DNA of 64,000 nt from Siphonodentalium dalli (GCA_032622095.1 CP136068.1:156387151-156451150), one strand, 5' to 3'; counted from the first letter of the stretch, positions 21,788 through 33,135 are shown. Program-made: numbers and translations. The notes: generated by a model from the letters alone, not told the origin.

Positions 21788-22303
21788 TTATCTTTTCGAA
21801 TCTACAGAATGAATTACTCGATCCAATATCCCATCAGTTACGATGATCTTGGGAGAAGATGTCGTGCTATTTATATTACTATCCACTCGGCGTGTAGTCT
21901 GTAAACATATAGTTTTCTGAGAAAACTGTCCAATATTATATTTGGTCTTTGTGAACGGTGTATTCTGAGAGCTCTGGTAGCTGGTGAATTTATGAGGTGA
22001 ATAGCTTGTTGTTAAGGGATATTCGTTTTTATTTCCTGAATAGCCTTTACATTCTAGTAGTGTGTGACTCTTTATGCTGTCCAGAATTATGTCCACACTC
22101 CTTGCCGGAATAACACCAGTCACGTTGTTTTTATCCTCACGCGTTGTAACCTCAGGAGCAGATCCGTTTTGTTGAGAACACTCTCCATCCCTTGCTTGTC
22201 CGCTATTTCTCTGATCAGAGTCGTAACTGCATCGTCCCATGGCATCTTTATTTGGGCCTTCGTTGTGAGGTATACTGTACCAGTTCCATTTCCGGTCGGC
22301 CAT
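21788..22303 (-). CDS. Candidate upstream exon of the zinc-finger gene
   Basis: A 171-residue frame from an ATG at 22303 in good context (AAGATGG), rich in Ser, Thr and Asn and without a known domain. A pyrimidine-rich run ending TTTTTACAG lies upstream at about 22387-22400 on the minus strand and could be a splice acceptor. The frame ends in TAA at 21788, immediately followed by an ATG at 21787 in the same frame that opens a further 107 codons to 21464 through the minisatellite. Joining to the finger frame would need an intron removing these stops. Alternatively the locus is a partly decayed gene. It does not overlap any recognisable transposon. Confidence 0.4.
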   Translation of the reverse strand: MADRKWNWYSIPHNEGPNKDAMGRCSYDSDQRNSGQARDGECSQQNGSAPEVTTREDKNNVTGVIPARSVDIILDSIKSHTLLECKGYSGNKNEYPLTTSYSPHKFTSYQSSQNTPFTKTKYNIGQFSQKTICLQTTRRVDSNINSTTSSPKIIVTDGILDRVIHSVDSKR

Positions 22304-23517
22304 CTTATACTTCTCCGCCGTGCGAAGATCACATGTGAAGATCGTTTTCAGTGGTTTCCGTTGACAACAGTTTCTGCTGCAGCTCACTGTAAAAACGACA
22401 AACAAGTTTCATGTACTAGTGAAATCTGAGGTGGAGTGGGACAGTGGGTACTGTGGGACAGTGGAGATAACTCCATACCATCAATGAGTTACCTCAGCTA
22501 TATGGATTCATTTAATGCTGATAGGATGTCCCCAGCACATATGACATGAATCAAATGTTTAGCAAGCATATTCAAATTTTTATGTAAAAACATTTGTTTT
22601 TGTGGCATCTAAGCAATTTTTTTCCGAACAGAACATTTTGAAATTTTCAAAATATATATCAGAGATATTTTCTTACTGACTCTGAACTCTGAAACAACTG
22701 TGTTTAGGCTTTAAATTGCATGTCTGTCTCAATGCCTTAACATAGGCATGTTGTTATAATATTGACTCAACGGATGCATGGCCATGTTGGGGTAGAGTGC
22801 GACATGTAGCTTGGCGTACATAGGGACGGTTAGTTACAGTAAATGTAGAGTTGAGCAGATCTTTGGAAAAATACCATTCCTGGTTGCTTTTATCTTCTAC
22901 ATGTAGACATCCAAGTGAATGTTTTTAATTCTCTTGTTGGATTATAATTGGGCCCTATGGATCGAAACTTTGTCCCCCCCCCCCCCCCCCGATTAAGTGG
23001 AAGTATCAAAACCTTTTAGTTAGACCATATAAATGGGAACAAATTCCCCTCTTTAAATGAATAACTGTTTCGGTTGTTGTTATTGGGTATGTTATTGAAT
23101 TACAGTGGGTGACCCACTGTACCCCGTGACCCGGGAAAGTGTGGGACATTTGGGGACCTTGGTTTAAGTTGTCAGCATGGGAAATATATCAAGATGGAAA
23201 TGGTATACACATTCCTATTAGTTGCGGTTATCATTTATGTATAAATCATACACATCAAAAAATGTCCCACTCCACCCAGTTTCCCCCTATATAGAGAGAC
23301 CACCCCCCTGCTCCACACAGTTTCCCCTATATAGAGACCACCCCCCTGATATAGAGACACATTAAAGTTTCAGATCGACGTGATTACACTAGAAACCTTC
23401 ACCCAGATTAACTGCCCGAACGGCGTCAACGAAGATGACATTACACAGTATATACCTTTATTTCAAGATATATGAATAGCGTTTTGATGTTGCTTTGTAC
23501 CACATAGTGATTCAATT

Positions 23518-23610
23518 ATTGGAGAGCCTTGGTCTATGATATTGGAGAGCTTTGGTCTATGATATTGGAGAGCTTTGGTCTATGGAGAGCTTTGGTCTAT
23601 GATATTGGCC
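23518..23610 (+). repeat. 23-bp tandem repeat, about 4 units
   Basis: Unit ATTGGAGAGCTTTGGTCTATGAT, shown here in parts: ATTGGAGAGC and TTTGGTCTATGAT. The last unit is shortened. Confidence 0.8.
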
Positions 23611-23705
23611 CTATGTGATTCAGCTGGTAAGGTACATGGTGCATTATGTCAAATCAAACCGTCCGGCAACGTCGTAGCTGATTCGAATCCCGTATATCAC
23701 GGAGC
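23607..23705 (+). other. Possible tRNA-derived (SINE-like) remnant
   Basis: TGATTCAGCTGGTAAGG at 23616 resembles the tRNA A box (TAGCTCAGCTGGTAGAG) and GATTCGAATCC at 23680 resembles the B box. The T-stem does not pair and no acceptor stem is seen, so it is not a working tRNA gene. A decayed SINE head is possible. Confidence 0.25.
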
Positions 23706-24810
23706 TGGGGGAGATAAGATCATTCTTGTATCTGGTTCTGTTATGTTACTTCTACGTTCAAGGGAGAATACATTTACGTTCCGTGTTATATCAATTATGT
23801 GTGAGATCTTTCCTCGACCATTTAAACTGACAACGTCGTGACCATCTTCATCCGAAATTTGGTCCGAGCCCGTCTGGTTGAAAAATTACATATGTCGGAA
23901 AATAATAAATTTCAAAAATCGATATCTGATCACTCAACCCGAATAGAATAGTTGTACCCCGGAGCCAAATAAATAGTAATGTGGGAGCGTTAATTGGGAT
24001 TATGCATATTTAATGTACAGCGCATGAAAAGAAAATGTCAACGAAATGATCGCAATGTCCATCAAGTTTATTCGGAATTTTCAAATGTGACCCAGACATT
24101 CACGAATGAGGCTTCTTTTGAAGCACAATGGAGAGTCGGGCAATCAGAATCATAAAAAAAATAAGATTAATGAATTCGAAGTGTGCATGACATTTAGACA
24201 GAGGCGCATAGTACTATTATTCTCACTCACCCAATTAACGTCCGCTGCACATTAGATAGTGTTTCGTGGCAATAATTCGCCTCAGCGTACAACGCGTTCT
24301 TATTATGACGTCAAAATGGTCTCCTTTGAGTCACCGTGGATAATTATGCTTATTGGATTGTATATATATAATGTGTGGGAGGAGGGGGTTGTGTGCATGT
24401 GAATCACGTACACAATAGAATAAAATGTATTGTACATTGTATGTGTATTAAAGATCCTCTATCTGAATAAATCGAATGTTATCAAATCGTCTTGAGTCAA
24501 GTTGAGTGTCCCTTTATTAGCGTTCCACTACATCAACTAAAACAAAACAGATTTGCGCCTCAATGTGATACAGCCACGGATGGCCTTCGTTATAGGTTAT
24601 AATTTAGAAATAACAGTTACTAAGTTATGAACATTTTCCCAAGAATATAATAATGGTATAATTGTCGCAGGGATTCCTTTCTCAGGGAAATCGTTATATG
24701 CATATATATTTTTGGTATGCAATTGTATACACGACAGTCAAATAATTGTATGAGTCCGAGAAACATGTGTATATATCTAATTTCTTCGCCATGAGGGTTG
24801 GAGGTGAATA

Positions 24811-25077
24811 ATGGAAAGGTCTCACCATTGGATGGGCGTACTTAAAACATATCTTCCGTTCGGACTTAACATTGACTACAAAGGTGTTTCTCGAAATTTC
24901 TTGTGCTTTCCTCTGATCTACAATCGTAGAAATGTTGAAATCGCAAACATTTTCAGAAAAAACTTTGCATTATTAAACACTAAATTGACCGAGCCTCTCG
25001 ACAAACGGGTTATTATTGCCTACAAGAAAAATCCCAGTTTGAGAGATATGCTCGTTCGATCTAGACTCAGACCTTGA
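24811..25077 (+). pseudogene. Penelope-like element fragment (RT C-terminal region)
   Basis: An 88-codon frame ending in TGA. Its C-terminal part, with IANIFRKNFALL, then a gap and AYKKNPSLRDMLVRS, resembles the linker that follows the RT domain in Penelope-like retroelements (an LRDLLVR motif before the GIY-YIG endonuclease). The upstream RT core and the downstream endonuclease are not visible, so this is a short relic; the ATG is not a real start. Family assignment is from motif memory. Confidence 0.45.
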
Positions 25078-25253
25078 TTAACACGCAGTTCAATTAGCTT
25101 TTTAGCAATTTCAACATCATTATCCTTTGTTTGTGCTCAACACAATATTTTATGTCAATTTCCGACACAACCTAACAAAATTTAGCTAGTTCCATAGAAA
25201 TAATTACATAAGAAATCGGATAACCGACCTGTGCCAGCGCCCTCCACACTTTC

Positions 25254-25256
<3 letters not shown>

Positions 25257-25294
<38 letters not shown>
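25257..25294 (+). repeat. (TA)n microsatellite
   Basis: About 38 bases of alternating A and T. Confidence 0.95.
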
Positions 25295-25299
<5 letters not shown>

Positions 25300-25603
25300 G
25301 ATATAGGTATACAGCGCAGTACAAATGTCGTGCTACACGTATACATGTGTCTAGCTTCTACAGATCTTCGGAATTTCTCTGCAATAACCAAAATACAACA
25401 ATAGTAAATGAACTGAACATTTGCTAGATACTTTGTTATTTATTTCATTTATTACTAACTTGTGATTACTTTATAACTGACAGCGATTACTGTGCTTCAT
25501 GCACTTGTAATATCAAAACTTCCCCCTCCCCATGAAATATTATCTCATGAAAACACTTGTAATATCTGTAATAACATACGATGTATAAGAATTGTATTTA
25601 CCT

Positions 25604-26173
25604 TGCCGGTCAGGGGGGGGGGTCGGAAAAAAATTTCAGGCACGTATGGCATTTTTTCCCTTTCGATCATTTTTTGTACCCACCCACCCCCACCGCCAAA
25701 TTTTTTTCCGTTTTCGGCAGTTTTTTCCGACCATTTTTTGACACCCACCCCCCTTTTAACACTAAAACAGAGATTTGCGGGGGGAAATTCACTGTAAACA
25801 CTGTATATGAATTTCTGTGCATACTATTTATCATGGATGTTAACATGGACATGTAAATAGGAATGAGTAATTTTGAGGTCATTCGGCCAAAAACACATGG
25901 CTGCCAGCGGCCATCTTGGATTTCAAAATTTGCAACAAAATACAACACGATAACTGCCTGCAGTCAGTTTACCAATTAGAATTACATTATTTCTCTCATT
26001 CAAACTGATTCAAAGTGGTTTTGAAGCCCAACTCATTGCCAAAACACTAAAAACAAGCAGGAATTTTTTTTTTTAGTTGCGGAAAAAATTGCTTGTTGGT
26101 GGCTTTGACCACCCACCCACCCCGGCATACGTGCCGGAAGAAATTTTTTCACCCCCCCCTGTGCCGGTGAGAC
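25604..26173. mobile_element. Terminal-inverted-repeat element with C/G-rich ends
   Basis: The left end reads CCGGTCAGGGGGGGG, then AAATTTCAGGCACGTATGG. The right end, reversed and complemented, gives CACCGGCACAGGGGGGGG, then a similar AAATTTCTTCCGGCACGTATG. About 45 bases match. No transposase gene. Related inverted fragments occur at 47097-47350 and 47776-47880. It contains a single satellite monomer at 25831-25930. Confidence 0.6.
25831..25930 (+). repeat. Solo monomer of the 1-10.7 kb satellite family
   Basis: CATGGATGTT, then GAATGAGTAATTTTGAGGTC, ATTCGGCC and CGGCCATCTTGGATTT match the second half of the array monomers. It lacks the TTGGCGCGGG start. Confidence 0.75.
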
Positions 26174-27291
26174 AAAAGACACTCCCAACTATCTGTATTG
26201 GCCTTCCATTAATACTTAAGACATTAATGAATAAAAATGATGGCTAAACAAGCCAAATATATTTGCGACCCTTTCGCCACGAGGGAGGTTGAGAAAGAGA
26301 TCGAACTCCGATAACGAGGTTGTGACGTAACAACAAAACGCGGGAAAAACGGACCAATTGAAAAGCGGTTTACTAAATTTGGTTAGGTGTGTAGTTTTTA
26401 TTGGTTAATACTTAATAGTGAATAAATGTAAACAATTTCCATGTGGTTTTTCTAAATATAACTTTTAAAAGTGCTACGTTAATTCTGCCACATATTACGT
26501 GCAACATTCACTCTACCACCTAATATAGCGATATTATCCACATTGTGTGAGCCGAGCGTGCATGTGTTTATATACAGTTCTTAAATAGTGAGCGATAAGC
26601 AAATCAAAATTTTTCGGAAGAATATTAGAATTTTCACCACATACTGTACTGTCTGTTCCTATAAACTACCTAGTATTGCTTTCCCCGATGAATTGTGAAT
26701 GGAACCAGTCGGCAGAGTGCTTAGTCTAATATTGCGCCGTCATAGGCCGTCCAACGCTGACGAAGTTAGTTCTAACCCCGAGAAGCAGATTCTTGGCCCA
26801 CGCTAGAGGGGGTGGGGTAATCAGATTCATGTATCTGGGCAAGTTTGTCAGTTCATTTCCGTGGGTCGGTGGTTTCCACACACAGTGTAGTGATTTCCCG
26901 GTTAAATTTACCCGATGCGTGGTCTTTCCTCCACTCGTAAACATGATGACGTCGTGATACGACCTAGCGGCCGAATAGATCGCGATAAACCCCAATTAAC
27001 TAACGAATTAGTGTTCATGATTAGGTCAGTTTGACACGACAGTCATTGCTTATGCAATGTGTCCATCCATTTTATGTTGTTTGATATACTGGTATAATAA
27101 TATATAGATTCCTAATGATTTCTAGTCTGTCTGTGTGGAGGTGGCAATGAGGCGGAAGTGTAGAGGGTGGGGTTTTAAACAGTTGGATATTTCATGCCTG
27201 ATACAATACCAGCTGTAGATTTGATTTTTCAACCAGTAACAGTCCATATTTTCCTACTTCGGGTTTTAACCTTTAGACTGAATTGGCCTCA
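26174..27291. other. No recognisable feature
   Basis: No gene or clear repeat seen on either strand. Short frames lack domains. Confidence 0.4.
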
Positions 27292-28381
27292 AATTTTAAC
27301 TTTATGGGCGATGTCAGGTTGGTGATTTTAACTTTATGGGCGATGTCAGGTTGGTAATTTTAACTTTATGGGCGATGTCAGGTTGGTAATTTTAACTTTA
27401 TGGGCGATGTCAGGTTGGTAATTTTAACTTTATGGGCGATATCGATGTCAGGTTGGTAATTTTAACTTTATGGGCGATGTCAGGTTGGTAATTTTAACTT
27501 TATGGGCGATGTCAGGTTGGTAATTTTAACTTTATGGGCGATGTCAGGTTGGTAATTTTAACTTTATGGGCGATGTCAGGTTGGTAATTTTAACTTTATG
27601 GGCGATATCGATGTCAGGTTGGTAATTTTAACTTTATGGGCGATGTCAGGTTGGTAATTTTAACTTTATGGGCGATGTCAGGTTGGTAATTTTAACTTTA
27701 TGGGCGATGTCAGGTTGGTAATTTTAACTTTATGGGCGATGTCAGGTTGGTAATTTTAACTTTATGGGCGATGTCAGGTTGGTAATTTTAACTTTATGGG
27801 CGATGTCAGGTTGGTAATTTTAACTTTATGGGCGATGTCAGGTTGGTAATTTTAACTTTATGGGCGATATCGATGTCAGGTTGGTAATTTTAACTTTATG
27901 GGCGATGTCAGGTTGGTAATTTTAACTTTATGGGCGATGTCAGGTTGGTAATTTTAACTTTATGGGCGATGTCAGGTTGGTAATTTTAACTTTATGGGCG
28001 ATGTCAGGTTGGTAATTTTAACTTTATGGGCGATGTCAGGTTGGTAATTTTAACTTTATGGGCGATGTCAGGTTGGTAATTTTAACTTTATGGGCGATAT
28101 CGATGTCAGGTTGGTAATTTTAACTTTATGGGCGATGTCAGGTTGGTAATTTTAACTTTATGGGCGATGTCAGGTTGGTAATTTTAACTTTATGGGCGAT
28201 GTCAGGTTGGTAATTTTAACCTTATGGGCGATGTCAGGTTGGTAATTTTAACTTTATGGGCGATGTCAGGTTGGTAATTTTAACTTTATGGGCGATGTCA
28301 GGTTGGTAATTTTAACTTTATGGGCGATGTCAGGTTGGTAATTTTAACTTTATGGGCGATATCGATGTCAGGTTGGTAATT
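27292..28381 (+). repeat. Homogeneous 32-bp minisatellite with periodic 38-bp variants
   Basis: About 33 units of GATGTCAGGTTGGTAATTTT plus AACTTTATGGGC. Almost every copy is identical; I saw only two base changes (near 27330 and 28221). Five units carry an extra GATATC (at 27438, 27604, 27866, 28096 and 28358). Their spacings are 166, 262, 230 and 262, each an exact multiple of 32 plus 6. The unit is not a multiple of three and has stops, so it is not coding. Confidence 0.95.
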
Positions 28382-29236
28382 TAGAAGTTCGAGAGCTTGA
28401 AGTACTGGTACCAGTTGACAATTTAATTCTAAAAGGGATGTGCAAATGGAATTTTGTGAACTTAGGACTGTGGTCTGGTTGTCTTGTTTAAAAAGGGTAA
28501 GGGGTTGGAGATTTGTCAGTGGTGTGCAGTTAAAAATTTCAAGGTGAAATTTTAGAACCTCCAGCTACTCTCGTGTCTGGAATAAACGCGCATGCACGTT
28601 TAGTAAATTTAGGAAAATTTTCCACCCTGCACAAAGCTTACTCCAGTCTGCACGTTTTTATTAGTTCGTGTATTGTAAATTTGGAAGACAGGCCGATTTT
28701 GTTTTCCCCCACAACAAATCTTGATCGATCAAGTGTTGTTTATAAAAATCCCAGCACTGTACTAGTAAGTGTCAATATACTAGAAATATTGTTGGCCTGG
28801 AGTCGCATGTATGAGACGAAGTCCCGGGACTTCCGAAACACCGATGGGAACATGGATTAAAAAAATTAAAAATGCCCAATGCTCTCAATTATATTTGCGG
28901 TATTTTTGAAGAGGAAAATCTCAGCAATTTTTATCGTGATATGTAAATTTAACCCTCAGCCATTTGCCGTGTAACGGGCAAAAAATAAAATCTAAATTCC
29001 GCTAATTAACCAATGGAAGTATGCAGTTGTACTGCGCGCATCATACGTCATACAGAAAAATCAATAACCACGTGCCGCCACTGTCGGGACTCCACTAGTT
29101 AACCAATGGAAATGTGATTGCGCAACGCACACTACATCGTATACTAAAAATTATATATTAAACTGGGGCCACGTAACTATAATCGCGCAACACGTCATTA
29201 TACACTGTACAAAATTATTATGCACTACATGTGTTC
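28382..29236. other. Non-coding stretch, partial dispersed repeat
   Basis: The segment with CTCTCGTGTCTGGAATA and CACCCTGCAC (28568-28660) has an inverted relative at about 35905-36005 (CAAGACACGAGAGTA). Two CTAGTTAACCAATGGAA-like phrases occur near 29000 and 29100. No gene is seen. Confidence 0.4.
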
Positions 29237-29599
29237 CACAAAAACGCCTAAATGAAACAGTATTAAGGCAAGTGTTCCGTTTATTAAAAAACACTAGTGT
29301 TTATCAAAAACACCTAAATGAAACAGTATTCAGGCATGTGTTCTGTTTATTTAAAAACACTAGCGATTTACCATGTGTTCCGTTTATTAAAACACACTAG
29401 TGTTTATCAAAAACACCTAAATGAAACAGTATTCAGGCATGTGTTCTGTTTATTTAAAAACACTAGCGATTTACCATGTGTTCCGTTTATTAATTAAAAC
29501 ACACTATAGTGTTGATCAAAAGCACCTAGATGAACAAAATTGAGGCATGTGTTCTGTTTATTTAAACACAATAGTGATTTCCCATATGATACTATTATA
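29237..29599 (+). repeat. Left arm of a large palindrome
   Basis: Contains two to three internal units of about 110 bases with CACCTAAATGAAACAGTATT and GGCATGTGTTCTGTTTATTT. The last ~180 bases are the near-exact reverse complement of 31515-31697. Confidence 0.85.
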
Positions 29600-30150
29600 T
29601 CTCATATATATTTTGAAGACCTCTGTCTGTATGTATGTTTGTTTGTTTGTTTGTTTGTTTGTCATTAATACAAATCTACGATTCTCGACCGATCGGGACG
29701 AAACTTGGTACGTGTGTGTAGTTTGACCAGGCGGTGGACGTTGTCGTATCGGCGAGCCCGTGCGGCGCCCGCTTCGCGCATGCGCAGACGAGATCTCGGG
29801 AACGGGTGGAGCTATCGACTTGAAATTTGCTATGTGAATGTATCTTGCGCCGGGTACAAATTGTATCGGGTCGCCGAGCCCGTGCGACGCCAGCTTCGCG
29901 CATGCGCAGACCAGATCTCGGAAACGGGTGGAGCTATCGACTTGAAATTTGGGGTGTGAATGTATCTTGCCCCGGATACGAATTTTATCGGGTCGCCGAG
30001 CCCGTCCGACGCCAGCTTCGTGCATGCGCAGACGAGATCTCGGAAACGGGTGGAGCTATCGACTTGAAATTTGGTATGTGAATGTATCTTGCCCCGGATA
30101 CGAATTTTATCGGGTCGAATAGCCCGGACAACGTCGGGCTCATCGGCTAG
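29600..30150 (+). mobile_element. Helitron-like element, tandem copy 1
   Basis: Starts TCTCATATATATTTTGAAGA after an A. A (TCTG/GTTT)n run and ATTCTCGACCGATCGGGACG follow, then about three 122-bp core units with GCGCATGCGCAGACGAG and GGAGCTATCGACTTG. It ends with a hairpin (AGCCCG-GACAACG-TCGGGCT), CATCGG and CTAG at 30147-30150. The TC start, hairpin and CTAG end fit Helitrons. No protein gene is present. Confidence 0.7.
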
Positions 30151-30786
30151 TCTCATATATATTTTGAAGACCTCAGTTTGTCTGTCTGTCTGTCTGTATG
30201 TAACTTTGTTTGTCATTTATACAAATCTACTATTCTCGACCGATCGGGACGAAACTTGGTACGTGTGTGTAGTTTGACCAGGCGGTGGACGTTGTCGTAT
30301 TGGCGAGCCCGTGCGGCGCCCACTTCGCGCATGCGCAGACGAGATCTCGGAAACGGGTGGAGCTATCGACTTGAAATTGGCTATGTGAATGTATCTTGCC
30401 CCGGATACGAATTGTATCTGGTCGCCGAGCCCGTGCGACACCAGCTTCGCGCATGCGCAGACGAGATCTCGGAAACGGGTGGAGCTATCGACTTGAAATT
30501 TGGTATGTGAATGTATCTTGCCCCGGATACGAATTGTATCGGGTCGCCGAGCCCGTGCGACGCCAGTTTCGCGCATGCGCAGACGTGATCTCGGAAACGG
30601 GTGGAGCTATCGACTTGAAATTTGGTATGTGAATGTATCTTGCCCCGGATACGAATTTTATCGGGTCGCCGAGCCCGTGCGACGCCAACTTCGCGCATGC
30701 GCAGACCAGATCTCGGAAACGGGTAGAGCTATCGACTTGAAATTTGGTTTTTGAATAGCCCGGACAACGTCGGGCTCATCGGCTAG
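30151..30786 (+). mobile_element. Helitron-like element, tandem copy 2
   Basis: Begins TCTCATATAT directly after the CTAG of copy 1, has about four core units, and ends with the same hairpin and CTAG at 30783-30786. Confidence 0.7.
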
Positions 30787-30881
30787 TCTCATATATATTT
30801 TTGAAGACCTCTGTCTGTCTGTCTGTTTGTCATTAATACAAATCTACGATTCTCGACCGATCGGGACGAAACTTGGTACGT
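30787..30881 (+). mobile_element. Helitron-like element, truncated copy 3 (5' end only)
   Basis: Starts directly at the CTAG of copy 2 and breaks off after TTGGTACGTGT. It is followed by ATGATACTACTATA (30884-30897), a near copy of the bases before copy 1 (29586-29599). Confidence 0.65.
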
Positions 30882-30897
30882 GTATGATACTACTATA

Positions 30898-31514
30898 TCT
30901 CATATATATTTTGAAGACCTCTGTCTGTCTGTCTGTCTGTCTGTTTGTCATTAATACAAATCTACGATTCTCGACCGATCGGGACGAAATTGGTACGTGT
31001 GTGTACCAGGCGGTGGTCGTTGTCGTATTGGCGAGCCCGTGCGACGCCCGTGCAGCGCATGCGCAGACGAGATCTCGGAAACGGGTGGAGCTATCGACTT
31101 GAAATTTGGTATGTGAATGTATCCTGCCCCGATTACGAATTTTATCGGGACGCCGAGCCCGTGTGACGCCAGCTTCGCGCATGCGCAGACGAGATCTCGG
31201 AAACGGGTGGAGCTATCGACTTAAAATTTGGTATGTGAATGTATCTTGCCCCGGACACGAATTTTATCGGGTCGCCGAGCCCGTGCGACGCCAGCTTCGC
31301 GCATGCGCAGACGAGATATCGGAAACGGGTGGAGCTATCGACTTGACATTTGGTATGTGAATGTATCTTGCCCCGGATACGAATATTATCGGGTCGGCGA
31401 GCCCGTGCGACGCCAGCTTCGCGCATGCGCAGACCATATCTCGGAAACGGGTGGAGCTATCGACTTTAAATTTGGTTTTTGAATAGCCCGGACAACGTCG
31501 GGCTCATCGGCTAG
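30898..31514 (+). mobile_element. Helitron-like element, copy 4
   Basis: Starts TCTCATATATATTTTGAAGA, has about four core units, and ends with hairpin and CTAG at 31511-31514 followed by TATAAT, where the right palindrome arm begins. Confidence 0.7.
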
Positions 31515-31697
31515 TATAATATATAATAGTATCATATGGGTAATCACTATTGTGTTTAAATAAACAGAACACATGCCTCAATTCTTTTTCATTTAGGTGT
31601 TTTTGATCAACACTAGTGTATTTTAATAAACGAAACACATGGTAAATCGCTAGTGTTTTTAAATAAACAGAACACATGCCTGAATATTGTTTCATTA
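31515..31697 (-). repeat. Right arm of the large palindrome
   Basis: Reverse complement of about 29420-29599, including ATAGTATCATATGGG and AAATAAACAGAACACATGCC. Identity by eye is above 90 per cent. Confidence 0.85.
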
Positions 31698-31749
31698 TAT
31701 AATATAAACGAATACATTGGTCTAACAATATTTACCTTGACCTTTTAAG

Positions 31750-31816
31750 CCAGTGTATTCTCTTATATATGCGAGGCTTCCTATGTGATCCTCTCATATA
31801 TAAAAGAATGGACTGG
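31750..31816 (+). other. 67-bp imperfect hairpin
   Basis: CCAGTGTATTCTCTTATATA plus TGCGAGG pairs with CCTCTCATATATAAAAGAAT plus GGACTGG around a 13-base loop. Stem about 27 bases with three or four mismatches. Size is in the range of microRNA precursors but nothing else supports that. Confidence 0.45.
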
Positions 31817-32690
31817 CACAGAATGCGTTGATGCTGCACCAACGCAGCTCCCGTCATGAAAGGGCTAAAAGCCCACACCTCCAACTAGATAAGCTGTGTT
31901 GCTAGTTAATTATTGAAAGCTCTCCAATAACAAAATGTCGCACATTGAAACGATTGTTATGTAAACAAAACTGTTACAGTGATTTGTCAACAAACATTGC
32001 AATCTTGAAATAAGTTCGAATATTTAGTCGAAATATTATTAGAATATTTTTCAATAGTTTAGACCTTTTCCAATATTTAATATCAAGATTTTTTACAAAC
32101 ATTAGTATCTTATTGGGCAAATTAAGCATTAATCAGCAATGCAACTCTGACTATAACAGTAATATTTACATAACAATGGCTTTGTGACGCGAAATCATGT
32201 CATTGGAGAGTTATTAATAATTAACAAATAACATAAATCACACTGCGCACGATTTGCTAATTATAATCGTCATTATATTTGGGAAGCAATGTTTTTCGCC
32301 AAAAATGATTCTACAACTTCGACTAGCTAAACGTAGTCCTAACTCAATCCTTGAATTGCAAATTCACCAAAATGACTAAAATTGAATAGTGACGAAAGGA
32401 AAAAATAGTATGTTTGGGCGGTGAAAGATTTTTTAAAATATGTTATTCTGAATATATGCCCTTTGCACAACACCAATCCCAGATTTCCAGTGCAAATAAT
32501 CCAAGCCATTGACTGATTATCACTATTTTACTACGATCATATATTGATAAACGTGTTTTATGTTTTTTCGGTTAGTGTGCTTGTTTAATGTTTTCATGGT
32601 GTCGATAAAATTAATATGATTATGTCTGGACTACATGTAGGGGTGGTGGGTTAACGGAACCATCACAATTTTGTTTAATAGGCTTAATGA
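31817..32690. other. No recognisable feature
   Basis: AT-rich sequence without domains or clear repeats. A small hairpin, GCGTTG with CAACGC, is at 31824-31844. Confidence 0.4.
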
Positions 32691-32691
32691 C

Positions 32692-33135
32692 ATTAAAGGT
32701 ACCGCACTCAATCTGATCAGAGGGTCCTATATTTAATACTATTTCTTTGGCTTCGGGGGTAAAACATATTTGATGTGAGTCGAGAAACCCACACACCAAA
32801 GCTCAGATTGGTTAGATATCGATGTTTGAAATCTATTATCTTAATTTTAAATGGCCCTGTAAACTGTAGACGAGAAGAACTTATCTGACCAGATAGCGGA
32901 TGAAGATGGATACCTCTAAAATCCAGTGACTTTTTTTGCGTCAGGTATTTGACAACTGGCAAAATTTCGTTGAACAAAACGTTGATAAAAAACAGGTTTT
33001 GGGCAATTTTATACTATAGTTGTATTAGTTGACTGTGGTTAGCATTATTTTTGGGCAATGTAAACAAATGGTGTTGTTGTTGTTGTTGTAATCTGTTGAT
33101 TTGGGGACCGTCGAATCGGATTGAGTACCTTTAAT
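32692..33135. mobile_element. MITE-like element
   Basis: Left end ATTAAAGGTAC-CGCACTCAATC-TGATC; right end CGGATTGAGTACCTTTAAT. The 25-30 base inverted ends match with a few differences. The duplicated target could be TTAA or TA. The ~440-bp interior includes a GTT trinucleotide run and no gene. Confidence 0.6.

Larger units (their letters stand above)
22430..24770. other. Non-coding stretch with simple repeats
   Basis: No protein gene is supported. It contains GTGGGACAGTGG repeats (22436-22465), a poly-C run (22974-22990), a short duplicated segment with CCCCTATATAGAGA near 23282-23345, and AT-rich sequence. Confidence 0.5.

Noticed and set aside
23607-23705. Functional tRNA gene
   Set aside because: A- and B-box-like words are present but the T-stem and acceptor stem do not pair; kept only as a possible SINE remnant.
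27292-28381. CRISPR-like regular repeats
   Set aside because: There are no unique spacers; the units are contiguous and the genome is eukaryotic.
29705-31482. Arginine-rich open frames on both strands in the 29.7-31.5 kb repeats
   Set aside because: They follow the 122-bp core of the Helitron-like elements, and similar frames appear in several registers and on both strands.
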